A stretch of DNA of 64,000 nucleotides from Variovorax jilinensis (GTDB lineage Bacteria; Pseudomonadota; Gammaproteobacteria; Burkholderiales; Burkholderiaceae_C): positions 744,001 to 808,000 of the forward strand of contig NZ_JASZYQ010000003.1 in assembly GCF_030316885.1 (NCBI RefSeq), written 5' to 3'. A model generated the notes under the pieces. It did not search any database. It saw nothing but the letters and a program-made list of their open reading frames with translations, and had not been told where the DNA came from. The position numbers and the translations under genes are program-made. How positions within the stretch are numbered: the first letter of the stretch is position 1; every line of letters starts with the position of its first letter. Shown piece by piece: positions 1-11,737 of this stretch.

Positions 1-2
1 GC

Positions 3-24
3 TGCGGTGACAAACGCCACCGCA
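3..24 (-). terminator. Possible hairpin downstream of ppsA
   Basis: Perfect 7-bp inverted repeat (3-9 pairs with 18-24) about 40 bases past the ppsA stop. A T-run would lie outside the window, so this is only a candidate transcription end. Confidence 0.3.
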
Positions 25-63
25 GGCAACGCGCCCCCCCGCTCCGCGTGGCTTCGGCCCGCC

Positions 64-2457
<2,394 letters not shown>

Positions 2458-2657
2458 GGGAAGCTCCAGAAGTTGAAACCGGGGCTGCGGGCGGCCGGCG
2501 CGATGCGATCGTTCTTCTTGCTCTGGGCATCGACGGCGGGTGCATGCAGGAGAATTTGGGGCTGGGGAGCGGGGCCAAGGCGCCCGGCATTCCCGATAAT
2601 GGGCCGAATTGTAGGCGCGGCCGGTCCCGGCGCGCCGCAGGACAAGGCCGCCAAATC

Positions 2658-3479
2658 ATGCATACCCGCACAGTCTTCTTCGTTTCCGACGGCACCGGCA
2701 TCACGGCCGAGACCTTCGGCAACGCCGTCCTGGCCCAGTTCGAGATGAAGCCGCGCCACGTGCGCCTGCCCTTCACCGACACCGTGGACAAGGCGCACCA
2801 GGCGGTGCGCAAGATCAACCACACGGCCGAGATCGAGGGCGTGCGGCCGATCGTCTTCACCACCCTGGCCAACATGGAGGTGCTCGACGTCATCGAGACG
2901 GGCTGCAAGGGCATGCTGCTCGACATGTTCGGCACCTTCGTGCGGCCGCTCGAGATCGAGCTGGGAATGAAGTCGAACCACCGCATCGGCCGCTTCAGCG
3001 ACGTCAGCAAGAGCAAGGAATACGACGCCCGCATCCAGGCGATCGACTTCAGCCTCGCGCATGACGACGGCCAGAGCAACCGCGACCTCGAGGGCGCCGA
3101 CGTGATCCTGGTCGGTGTGAGCCGCAGCGGCAAGACGCCGACCTCGCTCTACCTGGCGATGCAGCACGGCCTGAAGGCGGCAAACTACCCGCTCATTCCG
3201 GAGGACTTCGATCGCCGCCAGCTGCCGCCGGCGCTGATGCCGCATCGCAAGAAGATCTTCGGCCTCACGATCCAGCCCGAGCGGCTCAGCGAGATCCGCA
3301 ACGAACGGCGCCCGAACTCGCGCTATGCCGCGATCGAGAATTGCCGCCACGAGGTCAGCGAGGCCGAGGCCATGATGCGCCGCGCCGGCATCCGCTGGCT
3401 GTCGACCACGACCAAGTCGATCGAGGAGATCGCGACCACGATCCTGCAGGAGCTGCGGCCCGAGCGGCTGAGTTATTAG
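2658..3479 (+). CDS. ppsR: PEP synthetase regulatory protein (bifunctional kinase/pyrophosphorylase, DUF299)
   Basis: Inactivates PEP synthase by ADP-dependent phosphorylation of the threonine two residues before its catalytic histidine, and reactivates it by Pi-dependent dephosphorylation. The start at [19 protein letters not shown] gives 273 residues, the normal family length; the open frame extends further upstream, but only with sequence antisense to ppsA. The P-loop-like [15 protein letters not shown] segment (about residues 152-166) is the family signature. It lies back to back with ppsA, and its substrate threonine (ppsA Thr424) is present. A copy of the 82-bp dispersed repeat starts 4 bases after its stop. 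Confidence 0.95.
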   Translation: MHTRTVFFVSDGTGITAETFGNAVLAQFEMKPRHVRLPFTDTVDKAHQAVRKINHTAEIEGVRPIVFTTLANMEVLDVIETGCKGMLLDMFGTFVRPLEIELGMKSNHRIGRFSDVSKSKEYDARIQAIDFSLAHDDGQSNRDLEGADVILVGVSRSGKTPTSLYLAMQHGLKAANYPLIPEDFDRRQLPPALMPHRKKIFGLTIQPERLSEIRNERRPNSRYAAIENCRHEVSEAEAMMRRAGIRWLSTTTKSIEEIATTILQELRPERLSY

Positions 3480-3482
3480 GCT

Positions 3483-3564
3483 CGCCCCCAGGTTGGCTCA
3501 CTTCGTGTAGCCGCCCACCCCCTACCGGGGGCGCAGTCAGCGGCCCGGCGAAGCCGGTTCCGCG
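3483..3564. repeat. 82-bp dispersed intergenic repeat, copy A
   Basis: Matches 60168-60249 over the same 82 bases without gaps and with roughly nine mismatches. It begins directly after the ppsR stop and contains a C5/G5 stem around 3519-3532. The second copy begins the same way, just after the rpoD stop. No coding potential is evident. Confidence 0.85.
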
Positions 3565-3636
3565 ACTGCCCGCGAACAGGCGTGCGCTGCGCGCCGCCGG
3601 AGAACGAGCATGGCGCTCTCACTGATTGGCGCGCGG

Positions 3637-4416
3637 TCAGCCGAAGAGGTATTGCAGTGTGCCGTCCGTGGCCGCGACCGTCTGGCAAGGCATGTCCCAT
3701 ACGCGCTCGATCAACCCCGGCACCAGGATCTCGGCGGCCGGTCCCTGGTGCACGCCCGCGGCACCGTCGAGCACCACCACGTCGTCGGCGTAGCGCCGTG
3801 CGAGGTTCAGGTCGTGAAGCACGGCGACCACGCCCACGCCCTGCCCTGCCCAGTCGCGCAGCAGCCGCATCGCCGCATGCTGGTGCGAGAGATCGAGCGC
3901 GGCGGTCGGCTCGTCGAGCAGCAGCCAGCGCCCGGCGCCATCGGGCAGCGGCTCCCACAGCTGGGCCAGGGCACGCGCCAGTTGCGCGCGCGCCTTCTCG
4001 CCGCCCGAGAGGCTGTTGAGCACGCGCCCGGCGAAGCCCGAGACGTCGGTGAGCGCGATCGCGCCGTCGACGATCGCGGCCTCGCCGGCGCTCGGCGCAA
4101 GCCGGTGCGGGAAGCGGCCGAGCTCGACGATCTCGCGCACCGTGAAATCGAAGGCCACGGCGCTTTCCTGCGGCATCAGCGCGCGCCGCAGCGCGAGGTC
4201 GGCGGGCGTGTGGGCGGACAGCGGCCGGTCGTCGAGCAGCACGCGGCCGGCATCGGGCCTGCGCTGGCCGCCGAGCAGCGCGAGCAGCGTCGACTTGCCG
4301 GCACCGTTGGGGCCCAGGATGGCGGTGAGCCGCCCCGGCGAGAAGGCGATGTCGGCGCCCGCCAGCAGCGTCTTGCCGCCGAGCCGAAGGTCCGCGCCGG
4401 CACAGCGCAGCGTCAT
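3637..4416 (-). CDS. hmuV: Heme ABC transporter, ATP-binding protein
   Basis: ATPase of the heme importer, acting at the cytoplasmic face with the HmuU permease. The 259-residue protein has Walker A GPNGAGKST (35-43), the ABC signature LSGGEKARAQLARAL, Walker B LLLDEPTAALD and a switch-histidine region (VVAVLHDLNLA). The ATG overlaps the hmuU stop by four bases (ATGA), so translation is probably coupled. A longer frame reading back through hmuU to 5604 is an antisense-free artefact of high GC, not a fusion. It is the last gene of hmuRSTUV; it converges on ppsR with copy A of the 82-bp repeat between. Confidence 0.93.
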   Translation of the reverse strand: MTLRCAGADLRLGGKTLLAGADIAFSPGRLTAILGPNGAGKSTLLALLGGQRRPDAGRVLLDDRPLSAHTPADLALRRALMPQESAVAFDFTVREIVELGRFPHRLAPSAGEAAIVDGAIALTDVSGFAGRVLNSLSGGEKARAQLARALAQLWEPLPDGAGRWLLLDEPTAALDLSHQHAAMRLLRDWAGQGVGVVAVLHDLNLARRYADDVVVLDGAAGVHQGPAAEILVPGLIERVWDMPCQTVAATDGTLQYLFG

Positions 4417-5453
4417 ACGTGCCTCCGGAAATGCCGCAGCATCAGCAGGAACAGCGGCACGCCGACGAAGGCGGTCAGCACGCCCAGCGGCAGCTCGGTC
4501 GGCGCCATCACTGTGCGCGCGAGCGTGTCGGCGCCGAGCACGAGCACCGCTCCGAGCAGGGCCGAGCCCGGCAGCACGATGCGGTGATCGGGGCCGGCCA
4601 CCAGCCGCACCCAGTGCGGCGCGATGAGGCCCACGAAGCCGATGATGCCGGTGGTCGCCGTGACCGCGCCCACCGCGAAGGCCGTCACAAGGATGGCGCG
4701 CCGCTTGACCCGCTCGACGTCGACGCCGAGCAGCGTGGCCTGCGCCTCGCCGAGCGCGATCGCATTGAGAGGCGCCGCCAGCGTGAGGCCGACCAGCAGG
4801 CACACCCCCACCACCACGCCGACCAGCAGCACCGCACTCCAGCGCGCGCCGCCCAGGCTGCCGAGCAGCCAGAACTGCAGGCTGCGCAGCTGCTCGTCGG
4901 TGGCCATCACGCTCAGCAGGCCGAGGCCGGCACCGGCCAGCGCGTTGATCGCGATGCCGGCCAGCAGCATCAGCGCCATGCGGGTGCTGCCTTCGCTGTG
5001 CGAGAGGCTGTAGATCAGCAAGGTGACCAGGAAGCCGCCTCCGAAGGCCATGGTGACCAGGGACCAACTGCCGAGCGTTCGCGGCAGCGAGGGCAACAGC
5101 CAGGCGCCGAGCACGATCGTCACGCCGGCCGCGAGCGCCGCGCCGCTGCTGATGCCGATCAGGGCCGGATCGGCCAGCGGGTTTCGGAACAGGCCCTGCA
5201 TCAGCGTGCCGGCCATGCCGAGCCCGGCGCCGGCGGCGACGCCGAGCACCAGACGCGGCAGCCGGATGTTGACGAACACCAGGTATTCGGGAGAGGCATC
5301 GGCGTGCCCCTGGAACAGCGAGCCCAGCACGCCCCACAGCTGCGAGGGGCTGATCGCGTAGGCGCCCGAGCCGGCACCGAGCAGCAGGCTCAGGGCCAGC
5401 AGCGCCAGCCCGGCGCCCAGCGTGGCACGTGGCGAGAGTCTCGCGGCGCTCAC
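4413..5453 (-). CDS. hmuU: Heme ABC transporter, permease (FecCD family)
   Basis: Inner-membrane channel for heme, working as a dimer with HmuV. The 346 residues match the FecCD/BtuC permease length. The sequence alternates hydrophobic segments typical of about ten membrane spans, including the conserved stretch GISSGAALAAGV and the loop GLIAPHWVRLVAGPDHR near the C-terminus that contacts the ATPase. Its start is separated from hmuT by about 180 bp that are almost entirely filled by three 60-bp direct repeats, while every other junction in the operon is tight or overlapping. Confidence 0.93.
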   Translation of the reverse strand: MSAARLSPRATLGAGLALLALSLLLGAGSGAYAISPSQLWGVLGSLFQGHADASPEYLVFVNIRLPRLVLGVAAGAGLGMAGTLMQGLFRNPLADPALIGISSGAALAAGVTIVLGAWLLPSLPRTLGSWSLVTMAFGGGFLVTLLIYSLSHSEGSTRMALMLLAGIAINALAGAGLGLLSVMATDEQLRSLQFWLLGSLGGARWSAVLLVGVVVGVCLLVGLTLAAPLNAIALGEAQATLLGVDVERVKRRAILVTAFAVGAVTATTGIIGFVGLIAPHWVRLVAGPDHRIVLPGSALLGAVLVLGADTLARTVMAPTELPLGVLTAFVGVPLFLLMLRHFRRHV

Positions 5454-5460
5454 CGGCGTG

Positions 5461-5640
5461 CTCCGCGCAGCAGCGCTTCGGCATTCGCCTTCGGACCGGC
5501 CGTGCGGAATATGGGTGCACCTTCGCGCAGCAGCGCTTCGGCATTCGCCTTCGGACCGGCCGTGCGGAATATGGGTGCACCTTCGCGCAGCAGCGCTTCG
5601 GCATTCTCCTTCGGAGCGGCCGTGCGGCTCATGCGGCTCA
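5461..5640. repeat. Three tandem 60-bp direct repeats between hmuT and hmuU
   Basis: Units at 5461-5520, 5521-5580 and 5581-5640. The first two differ at a single position near the start; the third agrees up to about base 48 and then diverges. The third unit contains the hmuT stop (5638-5640). The unit is a multiple of three and has no stop in two minus-strand frames (reading GPKANAEALL or MPKRCCAKVH). Copies abut without spacers, so this is not a CRISPR. Confidence 0.95.
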
Positions 5641-6537
5641 TGCGGCGCTGAGGAAGCTCTGGTGCAGCTCGCCGATCGACTGCGGCATGCGCGGGCCGAA
5701 GCCCAGCAGCAGCACGGCGTCCTGCGTGACCAGCGCGCGCTTCTTGAATGCCGGCGTCAGCGCGAGTTCGGGCCGCTGCCAGAACTTCTCGACTCCGCCA
5801 TGGGCCTCGATGCTCTGGGTGCTGGTGAGGATGATGTCGGGCGCGGCGCTCGCCATGGCCTCGGCCGTCATCGGCCGGTAGCCGTTGAAGCCGCTCATGC
5901 AGTTGACGCCTCCTGCAAGGCGGATCACGGCATCGGCGGCGGTCTTCTCGCCCGCCACCTGCGGGCTCGCGCTGTGCGACAGCACGAACAGCACCCGGGG
6001 CTTGCGTGCGCCGGTCGCGGCATGCGCCGCGACCCGCTGCTGCACTGCGGCCCATTCGGCGTCGAGCTTTGCCATCAACTCGCGCGCCTGCTGCTCGCGC
6101 GCGGCTGCGCGGCCCACGGCCGCCACCTTGCGCTGCACCTCGCCCCAGCTGTGGTCGGCCTCGACCAGCTCCAGCTTCACGCCGGCGCTGCGCAGCTGGT
6201 CGAGCACCACGGGCGGTCCCGACTCGGTGGTGGCGATCACCGCGTCCGGCTTCAGCGAGAGCAGGCCCTCGGCCGACAGCTGGCGCATGTAGCCGACCTT
6301 GGGCGTGCGCAGGGCGGCCGCCGGGTAGATGCTCGTGGTGTCGGTGCCGACCAGCTGCGACTCGGCGCCCAGCGCGTAGACCACCTCGGTGATCGCACCC
6401 GATACCGTCACGAGGCGCGGCGCGGCGGTGCCCTGCCCCGTCGCCGGCCAGGCGCAGGCCGCGAGCGCCGAGGCGCCGAGCAGCCGCAGTGCATTGCGCC
6501 GGCCGGGGCCTGCCGTTGGCGTGCCGGAGTGCTTCAC
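5638..6537 (-). CDS. hmuT: Heme ABC transporter, periplasmic heme-binding protein
   Basis: Captures heme in the periplasm and delivers it to HmuUV. The 299-residue product shows a class III binding-protein fold: N-lobe starting PRLVTVSGAITEVVYALGAE, a long helix rich in Ala/Arg/Gln in the middle, and a C-lobe ending GFGPRMPQSIGELHQSF. The start chosen is a GTG whose bases overlap the hmuS TGA stop (GTGA). The leader contains paired arginines and ALAAC (24-28), which could be a lipobox; a plain signal peptide ending ATGQG is the alternative. The C-terminus falls inside the third 60-bp repeat unit. Confidence 0.92.
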   Translation of the reverse strand: MKHSGTPTAGPGRRNALRLLGASALAACAWPATGQGTAAPRLVTVSGAITEVVYALGAESQLVGTDTTSIYPAAALRTPKVGYMRQLSAEGLLSLKPDAVIATTESGPPVVLDQLRSAGVKLELVEADHSWGEVQRKVAAVGRAAAREQQARELMAKLDAEWAAVQQRVAAHAATGARKPRVLFVLSHSASPQVAGEKTAADAVIRLAGGVNCMSGFNGYRPMTAEAMASAAPDIILTSTQSIEAHGGVEKFWQRPELALTPAFKKRALVTQDAVLLLGFGPRMPQSIGELHQSFLSAA

Positions 6538-7604
6538 GACGCGACCTCGCCGTTCGGCAGCTTGCGCACCAGTTCGCGCCAATCCTCGCGCTCGGGAATG
6601 CCGGGCTTGCGCGCGCCGAAGAACATCGCCATCAGGCCGCCGTCGTGGTCGAAGGCCTCCACCGAGGTCACGATGCCGTCGCTGGTGGGCTTCTCGACGA
6701 TCCAGACGCGGTCGATCAGGTCCTCGCGCAGATGCAGGTTGAAGCCCGGGTCGAGCACGTTGAGCCATTGCGTGCCGCGGATCTCCATCGGCTCGACCCG
6801 CACCACGGGGCCGGTGTGGATCTGGATGCAACCCGGGCTGCCGACGAACACCATGATCGGCGTGCCGGCGAACGAGGCCTCTTGGAGCAACTCGCGCACC
6901 GCGTGGCGGGGTGCCCGCCTGGAGAAACTGCCCTCGGTCAGGCGGAAGCTCTGCTGGCGCTCGACAGCGAAGTTCTTCAGCAGGCCGAAGAACTGGTGCG
7001 TGTCGGTCATCGCGGCCCAGGCTGCGCCGAGGCCGGCGGCGTCGATCTGGCTGTCGGCGCGGGGCGCGGGCCTGGCCTCGGCGGGGCCGAAGACGACGAG
7101 TTGCGCCTCGTCCGCATGTCGTTCGACCACCGACTGCAGCGCATCGCGGTCGGTGGCGTCGCGCACGTAGATCTTGTGGACCGCCACGCCGCTCGGGTCG
7201 TAGAACTGCAGGCTCTGCGACGGTGGCTGGCCCGCGTTGGCGGCCGCCTCGCTCACGAAGAAGCCCGCGTGCCAGTGATTGAAGAAAAGGCGCAGGTCGA
7301 TGTCCTCGCCGAGCGCGAGGCCGACGTGGCCGCCGCCCGACAGCTTCTGGTAGATGCCGGTCTTCTCGTGCACGGTCGACGCATTGCGCGTGAGCGCCAT
7401 CATCGGTCCGCACGGCTCGAGCGACTGCAGCAGCTCGAGCCAGGGGCCGCGCAGCGGCGTGGCGCGCAACGCGCCCACATGCTCGCCCGCGTGGGCCGCG
7501 ATCGCCGTGCCTTCGCTGATGCCGAGTGCATCTGCGGCGTCCTTGTGTCGCTTGCCTTCGGCGCGCAGGACGGCGAAGCGCTGGCGGATCTGTTCGTGGG
7601 TCAT
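6534..7604 (-). CDS. hmuS: Hemin-degrading factor, HmuS/ChuS family
   Basis: Cytoplasmic heme-binding protein that takes imported heme for trafficking or oxygen-dependent breakdown. The 356-residue length and the internal duplication are typical: both halves contain a related segment (KTGIYQKLSGGGHVGL and IQIHTGPVVRVEPM fall in the matching positions of the two repeats). An N-terminal MTHEQIRQRFAVLRAEGKRHKDAA precedes the first HemS domain. The start is the ATG at 7604, 25 bases after the hmuR stop. Whether the enzyme cleaves heme or only carries it cannot be decided from sequence. Confidence 0.93.
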   Translation of the reverse strand: MTHEQIRQRFAVLRAEGKRHKDAADALGISEGTAIAAHAGEHVGALRATPLRGPWLELLQSLEPCGPMMALTRNASTVHEKTGIYQKLSGGGHVGLALGEDIDLRLFFNHWHAGFFVSEAAANAGQPPSQSLQFYDPSGVAVHKIYVRDATDRDALQSVVERHADEAQLVVFGPAEARPAPRADSQIDAAGLGAAWAAMTDTHQFFGLLKNFAVERQQSFRLTEGSFSRRAPRHAVRELLQEASFAGTPIMVFVGSPGCIQIHTGPVVRVEPMEIRGTQWLNVLDPGFNLHLREDLIDRVWIVEKPTSDGIVTSVEAFDHDGGLMAMFFGARKPGIPEREDWRELVRKLPNGEVAS

Positions 7605-7629
7605 GGTTCGGGTTCCTCTCGTCTCGCAA

Positions 7630-9897
7630 TCAGAAGTCGGCCACGAGCGACACGTTGAAGTGGCGTCCGGGCTGGGTGTAGGCATCGCGGATCGTGGAGC
7701 TGGTGGCCAGGCCACGGATGTCGCTCCACATCCAGTACTTCTTGTCGGTCAGGTTGACCACCGCCACGTTCAGGCGCAGGTCGCGGCGGATGCGCCACTG
7801 GGCGTTGATGTCCAGCGTGGTGGCGGAAGGTGCGAGGAACTGCACGCCGGTCGCGACCTCGGCCGGATCGACGTCGCTGCGGCGCTTGGCGGAATGATGG
7901 ACCGCATCGAGGCGCACGCTCCACGTGGGCGCCTGGTACTTGAGCGCCACCGCCAGCTTCTGCGGATCGATGGAATTGAGCGGCACGTTGGCCGTGCGGT
8001 TCTCGCCGTGCGTCTGGCCGTAGGCGAAGGGCAGCGAGAAGCCGGTGCCGTTCCGGGTCCAGTCGAGCTCGCCCTTGAATTCGAAGCCGTAGATGCGCGC
8101 GCTGGCGATGTTGACCGACTGGAACACCGCGGGATTGGTTCGCGAACCGAACACGCCGCCGACCTGGCGATCGTTCTCGATCAGATCGTCGTAGTTGCCG
8201 GTGAAGGCTGCCGCCTCGAAGTTCAGGATGCCGTAGCGACCGCGCGTGCCGAGCTCGAAGTTGTGGCTGGTCTCGGGCTTGAGGTTGGGGTTCGGAATGG
8301 TCAGGTAGCCCGAGGTCACGTTCTCGAAGAAGTTGTTGACCTGGAACGCATTGGGTGCCTTGAAGCCGGAAGCGTAGTTGCCGTACAAGGTCAGCTGCGG
8401 CGTTGCGCGATAGAGGATGCCGAGCTTGGGTGACACGGCCGAGTCGGACAGCGACACCGCCCGCGCATTGAAGCCGGCCTGATCGGCGTCGATGTCGAAG
8501 CTGTCGAAGCGCACGCCCGGCGTGATGCTCCATCGGTCGTGGACGAACTCGTCCTGGACATAGAACGCCGCGGTCTTCTCCCGCGTATCGGGAAAGCGCT
8601 TGAGCGGATACACCTCGCCGGCCGGCGGCACCACGCCGGTCTGCAGGTTCTTGACGTCGGTGTCGGTGTAGTCGATGCCGTAGGTGATGTGCTGCGCCCA
8701 GGAACCCATGTTGATCGTCTTCATGGCCTGCAAGCCGAACTGCCAGGTGTTCTCGTCGTAGGTGACGTCGCGCGAGCGGTCGGCAGAGATGAAGCGGTTT
8801 TCCCAGGCCTGCTCGCGTGAGCTGGCCTTCTGGTAGCTCACGTAGCCGAGCACGCTGTCGGCCAGCGTGGAATCGACGCGCAGCCTGCCGTCCCAGGTCA
8901 GGCGGTCGCGCTGGAGGTTGGTCAGCGCGCCGAGGCCGATGACCGAGGCCGCATTGAGCGGCGGCTTCGACAGGCCGGACAACAGGTTGTAGGCGTTCGC
9001 CCTGTCGACATGCTCGAAGGTCAGCGTGTGCGTCTGGGCGGCGGTCGGCGTCATGATCACCTTGGCCAGCAGCGACTTGTTGTCGCCGCTCTCGGGGTTC
9101 GGTGCCGTGCGGTCCGTGTTCCACGCGTAGTTCGTGCCCATGTTCTCGAGCTCGTGCGTGCGGCTGCCATTGGCCGACACCAGCCAGCTCACGGTGTCGC
9201 TGGCACGGCCGGCCATGGTGACGCCCGCGAACCAGCCGTTGTCGTCGCCGCTGTAGCCCACGTTCGCGCTTCCGCCGAAGGTCTTGTCCGCGCCCAGGAT
9301 GTCGTTGGGGCTGCGCGTGATGAAGTTGACCAGGCCGGCCAGGCCGTCCGAGCCGTACAGGGCCGAGGCCGGGCCCTTGATGATCTCGATGCGCTCGACC
9401 AGGCCCATGTCGAAGTATTCGCGTCCGAACGCGTTGGCGCTGAAGACGTAGCTGCGCGGCGAGCGGATGCCGTCGTTCATGATCAGCACGCGGTTGCCGT
9501 CCAGGCCGCGGATGTTGAAGCCCGCATTGCCGTCGCGTCCGGTGTTGCCGGTGGCCAAGCCGAAGCGTGCCGGCGCGCGCCGCACCGACACGTTGGGGAT
9601 GTCGCGCACCGCATCGCGGATGTCGTGGATCTGCTCGAACTCGATCTGTTCGCGATCGATGATCTCGACCGTGGCGGGGATGTCGTCCTTGATCTGCTCG
9701 GTGCGCGACCCGCTCACCACGATTTCGCCGAGCGCCGTGATGCGGGCCGGGCCGCTTTCCTGCGCCATGGCGGCAGCGCCGAAGCCGCAGGCGATCAGCC
9801 ACGGAAGAGTCTTGAGTCGATGCGCGAGAACGGGGAGATATGCCACTTGGAGGTCCAGAAAACAGTTGTCGAGCTGCTTGCTGGGACCGCGACGCAT
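7630..9897 (-). CDS. hmuR: TonB-dependent heme/hemoglobin receptor
   Basis: Outer-membrane receptor that moves heme into the periplasm using TonB energy. From the start chosen it has 755 residues: signal peptide ending AAAMAQ, TonB box region ITALGEIVVSGSRTEQ, plug domain with GNAGFNIRGLDGNRVLIMNDG, and a beta-barrel ending in the aromatic residue of FNVSLVADF. The GFKAPNA and NPNLKPE segments match the FRAP/NPNL motif of heme receptors. Start choice is uncertain: ATG 9897 has a GAGG ten bases ahead, GTG 9846 gives a more compact signal peptide, ATG 9951 lies close to the Fur-like box. First gene of hmuRSTUV. Confidence 0.93.
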   Translation of the reverse strand: MRRGPSKQLDNCFLDLQVAYLPVLAHRLKTLPWLIACGFGAAAMAQESGPARITALGEIVVSGSRTEQIKDDIPATVEIIDREQIEFEQIHDIRDAVRDIPNVSVRRAPARFGLATGNTGRDGNAGFNIRGLDGNRVLIMNDGIRSPRSYVFSANAFGREYFDMGLVERIEIIKGPASALYGSDGLAGLVNFITRSPNDILGADKTFGGSANVGYSGDDNGWFAGVTMAGRASDTVSWLVSANGSRTHELENMGTNYAWNTDRTAPNPESGDNKSLLAKVIMTPTAAQTHTLTFEHVDRANAYNLLSGLSKPPLNAASVIGLGALTNLQRDRLTWDGRLRVDSTLADSVLGYVSYQKASSREQAWENRFISADRSRDVTYDENTWQFGLQAMKTINMGSWAQHITYGIDYTDTDVKNLQTGVVPPAGEVYPLKRFPDTREKTAAFYVQDEFVHDRWSITPGVRFDSFDIDADQAGFNARAVSLSDSAVSPKLGILYRATPQLTLYGNYASGFKAPNAFQVNNFFENVTSGYLTIPNPNLKPETSHNFELGTRGRYGILNFEAAAFTGNYDDLIENDRQVGGVFGSRTNPAVFQSVNIASARIYGFEFKGELDWTRNGTGFSLPFAYGQTHGENRTANVPLNSIDPQKLAVALKYQAPTWSVRLDAVHHSAKRRSDVDPAEVATGVQFLAPSATTLDINAQWRIRRDLRLNVAVVNLTDKKYWMWSDIRGLATSSTIRDAYTQPGRHFNVSLVADF

Positions 9898-9957
9898 GGG
9901 CTGCGCGCCTCGCCTGGCTGGCCGTGGAACGGGTCGATGGACCCGAACCACAAATCA

Positions 9958-9976
9958 TATGCGAATGATTCTTATC
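9958..9976 (-). promoter_or_regulatory. Fur-box-like site upstream of hmuR
   Basis: The window TATGCGAATGATTCTTATC agrees with most positions of the 19-bp Fur consensus and has a GAATGATTC core. It lies about 60 bp ahead of the chosen hmuR start, fitting iron-dependent repression of the heme operon. Confidence 0.7.
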
Positions 9977-10017
9977 CTTACAAAGCTGACGGACCTTTCC
10001 GGGTAGCGATCGGGCGC

Positions 10018-10055
10018 AAAAAAGGCCGCGTTCCATCCTGTGATGGAGCGCGGCC
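10018..10055 (-). terminator. Rho-independent terminator of ahpF
   Basis: Stem of 14 positions (10024-10037 with 10042-10055, one mismatch-type pair) with a 4-base loop, followed on the minus strand by six T at 10023-10018. It lies 20 bases past the ahpF stop and isolates ahpCF from the hmu promoter. Confidence 0.9.
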
Positions 10056-10075
10056 TTGCCGGGAAGCGCAGGTCG

Positions 10076-11656
10076 TCAGGCGGCGACGGCTTCCTCGACC
10101 GGTGCCGAGCTCCGGATCAGGTGATCGAAGGCACTCAGGGCTGCCTTGGCACCGTCACCGGCCGCGATGATGATCTGCTTGAACGGCACCGTCGTGGCAT
10201 CGCCGGCCGCGAACACGCCCGGCACCGAGGTCTGGCCCCGGGCGTCGACGATGATCTCGCCGTGCTTCGACAGCTCGACCGCGCCGCGCAGCCAGTCGGT
10301 GTTGGGCACCAGGCCGATCTGCACGAACACGCCTTCGAGCGGCACCGAGTGGCTCTCGCCGCTCGTGCGGTCCTTGTAGACCAGGCCGTTGACCTTCTGC
10401 TGGTCGCCCGTGATCTCGGTGGTCTGCGCGTTGAGGTGGATCGTGACGTTCGACAGGCTGCGCAGCTTGCGCTGCAGCACTTCGTCGGCCCGCAGCTTGC
10501 TGTCGAACTCGATCAGCGTCACGTGGCCGACGAGGCCCGCGAGGTCGATGGCCGCCTCGACGCCCGAGTTGCCGCCGCCGATCACCGCCACGCGCTTGCC
10601 CTTGAACAGCGGTCCGTCGCAGTGCGGGCAATAGGCCACGCCCTTGTTCCTGTATTCATGCTCGCCAGGCACGTTGATGTTGCGCCAGCGCGCGCCGGTC
10701 GAGATGACGACCGAACGGCTCTTGAGCGAGGCACCGCTCTCGAGCTTGATCTCGATCAGGCCATCGTCCGCGGGTACCAGCGCCGCAGCGCGCTGCAGGT
10801 TCATGATGTCGACGTCGTAGTCGCGCACGTGCTCCTCGAGCGCCAGCGCGAACTTCGGGCCTTCGGTCTCGCGGATCGAGATGAAGTTCTCGATGCCCAT
10901 GGTGTCGAGCACCTGGCCGCCGAAGCGCTCCGAGGCCACGCCGGTCCGGATGCCCTTGCGCGCCGAGTAGACGGCCGCTGCCGCACCGGCCGGGCCGCCG
11001 CCCACGATCAGGACGTCGAACGGGGCCTTGGCCGCGATCTTCTTCGCCTCGCGCTCGACACCGCTGGTGTCGATCTTGGCGAGGATTTCCTCGAGGCTCA
11101 TGCGGCCCTGGCCGAACTCGGTGCCGTTCAGGAACACGGTGGGCACCGCCATGATCTGGCGCTCCTTGACCTCGTCCTGGAACAGCGAGCCATCGATCAT
11201 CGTGGCGCGGATGCGCGGGTTCTGCACCGCCATCAGGTTGAGCGCCTGCACCACGTCCGGGCAGTTGTGGCAGGTGAGCGAGATGTAGATCTCGAACTCG
11301 AAATCGCCGTCGAGGTCGCGGATCTGCTGCAGCACGGCCTCGTCGACCTTCGGCGGGTAGCCGCCGACCTGCAGCAGCGCAAGCACCAGCGAGGTGAATT
11401 CATGGCCCATCGGCAGGCCCGCGAAGCGCGGACCGTGGTTCTCGCTGGGGCGGTTGATCGAGAACGAGGGCTTGCGATTGTTGTCGTCGAGGCTCTCGGT
11501 CACCTTCACGAGCGGCGATGCATCGGCCACGTTCTTCAGCAGTGCCCGCAGGTCGCCCGACGCCTTGCTGTCGTCGAGCGACGCGACGATCTCCACCGGC
11601 TGCGTGATGCGGTCGAGGTAGCTCTTGAGTTGCGATTGGGTGCCTGCGTCGAGCAT
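10076..11656 (-). CDS. ahpF: Alkyl hydroperoxide reductase subunit F
   Basis: NADH-dependent flavoprotein disulfide reductase that recycles AhpC. The 526 residues are laid out as in other AhpF: an N-terminal pair of thioredoxin-like folds with redox centre CHNC in [11 protein letters not shown], a linker, FAD-binding [17 protein letters not shown], then the thioredoxin-reductase-like core with CPHCDG and NAD-binding [14 protein letters not shown]. Ends [18 protein letters not shown]. It follows ahpC with a terminator-like hairpin between, which would make AhpF less abundant than AhpC. Confidence 0.97.
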   Translation of the reverse strand: MLDAGTQSQLKSYLDRITQPVEIVASLDDSKASGDLRALLKNVADASPLVKVTESLDDNNRKPSFSINRPSENHGPRFAGLPMGHEFTSLVLALLQVGGYPPKVDEAVLQQIRDLDGDFEFEIYISLTCHNCPDVVQALNLMAVQNPRIRATMIDGSLFQDEVKERQIMAVPTVFLNGTEFGQGRMSLEEILAKIDTSGVEREAKKIAAKAPFDVLIVGGGPAGAAAAVYSARKGIRTGVASERFGGQVLDTMGIENFISIRETEGPKFALALEEHVRDYDVDIMNLQRAAALVPADDGLIEIKLESGASLKSRSVVISTGARWRNINVPGEHEYRNKGVAYCPHCDGPLFKGKRVAVIGGGNSGVEAAIDLAGLVGHVTLIEFDSKLRADEVLQRKLRSLSNVTIHLNAQTTEITGDQQKVNGLVYKDRTSGESHSVPLEGVFVQIGLVPNTDWLRGAVELSKHGEIIVDARGQTSVPGVFAAGDATTVPFKQIIIAAGDGAKAALSAFDHLIRSSAPVEEAVAA

Positions 11657-11690
11657 GAATGACTCACTTCCTGAAATGCGTTGGAAACAA

Positions 11691-11719
11691 AAAGGCCCGG
11701 GAGCGAACGCGCCCGGGCC
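11691..11719 (-). terminator. Terminator/attenuator between ahpC and ahpF
   Basis: Eight-bp G/C-only stem (11694-11701 with 11712-11719) followed on the minus strand by a short T-run. Placed 18 bases after the ahpC stop; partial read-through would feed ahpF. Confidence 0.8.
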
Positions 11720-11737
11720 GTGGCGCGAACGAGCGGC

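Noticed and set aside
3637..5604. Apparent fusion of hmuV with an upstream 400-residue extension
   Set aside because: The extension is an out-of-frame reading of hmuU and the tandem repeats; HmuV has its own ATG overlapping the hmuU stop.
5461..5640. CRISPR-like array
   Set aside because: The 60-bp units abut with no spacers and there are no cas genes.
5638..7629. Single 663-residue protein joining hmuS region and hmuT
   Set aside because: The upstream part is an out-of-frame reading of hmuS; HmuT is complete from its own GTG.
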